64,000 nucleotides of DNA, from NCBI GenBank assembly GCA_963627615.1, contig CAVGBV010000001.1, positions 1-64,000 of the forward strand, written 5' to 3'. The number at the start of each line of letters is the position of its first letter. Position 1 is the stretch's first letter. This DNA comes from Faecimorpha sp963627615. GTDB taxonomy: Bacteria > Bacillota > Clostridia > Lachnospirales > Bianqueaceae. Below are positions 62,302-64,000 of the stretch, piece after piece. The position numbers and the translations under genes are program-made. Under the pieces are notes generated by a model that was not told the origin of the DNA, made no database searches, and saw nothing but the letters and a program-made list of their open reading frames with translations.

Positions 62302-62326
62302 CAAATCCATCCGATATGGATACAAT
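62298..62326 (+). promoter_or_regulatory. Strong promoter antisense to the XRE gene
   Basis: A perfect TTGACA (62298-62303) and TACAAT (62321-62326) with a 17-base spacer, overlapping the deacetylase stop codon and reading into the 3' end of the XRE gene. A dyad ATCCAT/ATGGAT (62305-62321) fills the spacer. Confidence 0.7.
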
Positions 62327-62333
62327 AAAAAAG

Positions 62334-62753
62334 TCAGTCCATTTTATTGGAAGTGTCGGCCAGCAGGGCGGCGGGCTCCTCTGAATCTGCGGCCAGATGG
62401 TAGACGGATGGGTTCAGAGTCTGAAGGTAAGCGTAGAGCATGGCAAAGGTAACGCGGCGGATCTCTGGCGGCTGGTTGGAGATCATGCGCAGAATCTGGT
62501 GCAAATGGGTGTCATCGGTTCCTTGGATGCAGAATAGTGTGTCCAGGCTCATGTCCAGGATGTGCGCAATGCGCACGATGACCTCCAGACTGGGCTTGGC
62601 GCCATTCTCGATGCGTGAGATATAGGTGGTGCTGCATGGTACCTGATCGGCCAGTTGAAGTTGTGTTAGCCCCAATTCTTTGCGGCGGTGCTGGATCTGT
62701 TCCCCAATATCTGGGTAATCAAAAGGGATCAAATGAACGACCAATGGTATCAT
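62334..62753 (-). CDS. XRE family transcriptional regulator
   Basis: Small regulator with an N-terminal helix-turn-helix (IGEQIQHRRKELGLTQLQLADQVPCSTTYISRIENGAKPSLEVIVRIAHILDM) and a C-terminal helical region of unknown ligand. The start is uncertain: the ATG at 62753 (MIPLVVHL) has no spaced Shine-Dalgarno, a TTG at 62744 has GAAAGGA at good spacing, and an ATG at 62768 is longer. It is divergent from the DUF815 gene and has a strong antisense promoter opposite its end. Confidence 0.88.
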   Translation of the reverse strand: MIPLVVHLIPFDYPDIGEQIQHRRKELGLTQLQLADQVPCSTTYISRIENGAKPSLEVIVRIAHILDMSLDTLFCIQGTDDTHLHQILRMISNQPPEIRRVTFAMLYAYLQTLNPSVYHLAADSEEPAALLADTSNKMD

Positions 62754-62806
62754 CCTTTCAAAAAACAAAGTTCGACAAGAAACGAGGGAAATCTTGAAGT
62801 GCTTCT

Positions 62807-62835
62807 ATTATAGACCATATTGTGCATGGAGGCAA
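62807..62835 (-). promoter_or_regulatory. Promoter of the XRE gene
   Basis: Minus-strand TTGCCT (62830-62835) and a perfect TATAAT (62807-62812) with a 17-base spacer. Confidence 0.68.
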
Positions 62836-62923
62836 TTAACAAATCTGGAAAAAATTTCAAAAAATATAAACTGGCTGTTAAGTTCGGAAGGAATACGAGT
62901 CGATTGATAGGGAGAGAGAACCA

Positions 62924-64000
62924 ATGAATCTGAGATATTTGACAGTATATCACGAAATCACGAAGAATCCGTTGATGCGGATTTTGTCGGAAATGCTGGA
63001 AAAAGCGCCGGAAGAAGCGGAAGGGGATGCCAGTCGCCTGGTAGCGCTTCTGGTGGAACAATCGGAGAAGTATCTTCTGGAGGGACCGGTATTGGAAGCC
63101 TGGGCCTGGCATTGCCTGCTGGGAGACGTAAACGCCTTCAGTATGAATAGTGAGAGGCATTGGGAGGTCGGAAAGGACAGCAGTCTCTATAAAGCGGTGC
63201 AGAGGGACATCCATATCCTTCGGACGGCGCTGCGGGAGAGCCTGAATCTGTTTCGGCGCTATGGTTTGGAGGACTTCGCGCTGCAGTATTGCCGATGCGC
63301 TAAGAAGAGAGCGGATTCCTCACCGGCGGAAAAGAGAGCCGCGGTATTGAAGCAGATGTGTGCGGAACATAGCTTGTTGGGAGAGATGCAGGACGCGGAA
63401 GCAGTCGATGTGCTGAGTGCGTATTATGCACGGCAGGGCTGCGGGATCCTTGCGATGTACCCCATGTTTCGCTGGGAGACGGGACATGGCCTCGTAGGCG
63501 TGGAGAATTACGATGATATCCGCCTGTCTGACCTGATCGGATACCAGTACCAGAAGCAGATGCTGATAGAGAATACCGAAGGGTTTCTGGAGGGGCACGA
63601 AGCCAACAATGTTCTGCTGGCAGGAGCGGGCGGAACCGGAAAATCTTCAGCGGTAAAGGCACTGGTGAACGAATATTTTGATAGGGGGCTGCGGCTGGTG
63701 GAAGTCGGCAAAGAGCAGATGGAGCAGCTGCCGGTCATTCTTCAATATATCGCGGGCCGCGGCAAGCGTTTCGTTCTTTTTATTGACGATCTGTCTTTTG
63801 AGGATTTTGAAACGGAGTATAAATATATGAAGTCCCTGCTGGAAGGCAGTGTGGAAAAGAAACCGGAGAATGTCGTCTTCTACGCGACGTCCAACCGGCG
63901 GCACATCATCCAGCAGAAATGGAAGGATCGTCAGACAGAGCATCTGGATCAGGAAGTACACGGGATTGAGGCAATGAATGAAAAGCTGTCGTTGTCACAG
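62924..64000 (+). CDS. DUF815 AAA-type ATPase (partial, runs off right edge)
   Basis: The reading frame from the ATG at 62924 stays open for 359 codons to the edge. It has an N-terminal helical region, then an ATPase module with Walker A GAGGTGKSSAVKALV near residue 228 and Walker B FVLFIDDLSFEDFETEYKYMKSLLEG, YATSNRRH and the expected DUF815 order. DUF815 proteins are cytoplasmic ATPases of unknown role. GGGAGAGAG precedes the start. The 3' end is missing from the window. Confidence 0.88.
   Translation, partial: MNLRYLTVYHEITKNPLMRILSEMLEKAPEEAEGDASRLVALLVEQSEKYLLEGPVLEAWAWHCLLGDVNAFSMNSERHWEVGKDSSLYKAVQRDIHILRTALRESLNLFRRYGLEDFALQYCRCAKKRADSSPAEKRAAVLKQMCAEHSLLGEMQDAEAVDVLSAYYARQGCGILAMYPMFRWETGHGLVGVENYDDIRLSDLIGYQYQKQMLIENTEGFLEGHEANNVLLAGAGGTGKSSAVKALVNEYFDRGLRLVEVGKEQMEQLPVILQYIAGRGKRFVLFIDDLSFEDFETEYKYMKSLLEGSVEKKPENVVFYATSNRRHIIQQKWKDRQTEHLDQEVHGIEAMNEKLSLSQ

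Noticed and set aside
1..64000. tRNA, rRNA, CRISPR array, phage or insertion sequence
   Set aside because: No cloverleaf-like TTCGA arms in context, no regular spacer-repeat pattern, and no transposase or integrase motif was seen in any frame.

Overview
This window is the replication-origin region of a Gram-positive, probably spore-forming gut Clostridium; Lachnospiraceae is my best guess. The evidence is the gene set (dnaA-dnaN-yaaA-recF, rpmH-rnpA-yidD-yidC-khpB-mnmE-mnmG-rsmG-noc, parA-parB-DUF4446, a YlmC/YmxH sporulation-type protein), serine-rich lipoprotein linkers, strong AGGAGG-type ribosome binding sites and TTGACA-17-TATAAT promoters. Four runs of ten Ns mark scaffold joins, so this is a draft, possibly metagenomic, assembly. 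No tRNA, rRNA, CRISPR array or insertion sequence was recognised.

Left of dnaA (1-20.6 kb) most genes lie on the minus strand, that is, moving away from the origin. In order these are an amino-acid ABC importer (substrate-binding protein and permease, cut off from any ATPase by the edge), ftsH, an operon with a DivIVA-like coiled-coil protein, a GH28 glycosidase and a membrane metallophosphoesterase, a NitT/TauT-type ABC importer followed by an AEC transporter, a MoxR-DUF58-DUF4129-like operon, and an L-fucose isomerase/DUF4867 operon whose promoter is back to back with that of dnaA.

From 20.8 to 39.9 kb the core chromosome-maintenance genes all point right. oriC is bipartite: DnaA boxes flank dnaA on both sides, and the dnaA-dnaN gap holds a DnaA-trio-like unwinding element. 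Two perfect parS palindromes sit just before parA, inside the 3' end of a lipid/diacylglycerol kinase gene. gyrB and gyrA are absent after recF, and the rpmH operon lies downstream of recF rather than divergent from dnaA.

From 39.9 to 64 kb the content is accessory and metabolic: an alpha-L-fucosidase behind a riboswitch-like attenuator, a Na/phosphate cotransporter with a PHO-box-like repeat and a PhoPR-like two-component system, a membrane GDPD with a second two-component system, galactokinase, two metallopeptidases, an AraC regulator behind a structured leader, a minus-strand sugar isomerase/Gfo-Idh operon, ApbE, a polysaccharide deacetylase, an XRE regulator and a DUF815 ATPase cut by the right edge. 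The glycan genes (GH28, GH29, fucose isomerase, SGNH esterase, galactokinase) suggest host or plant glycan use. The best candidates for undescribed biology are the two leader RNAs (39864-39962 and 54540-54646), the GNRA-capped intergenic hairpin at 18368-18399 and the antisense promoter at 62298-62326.
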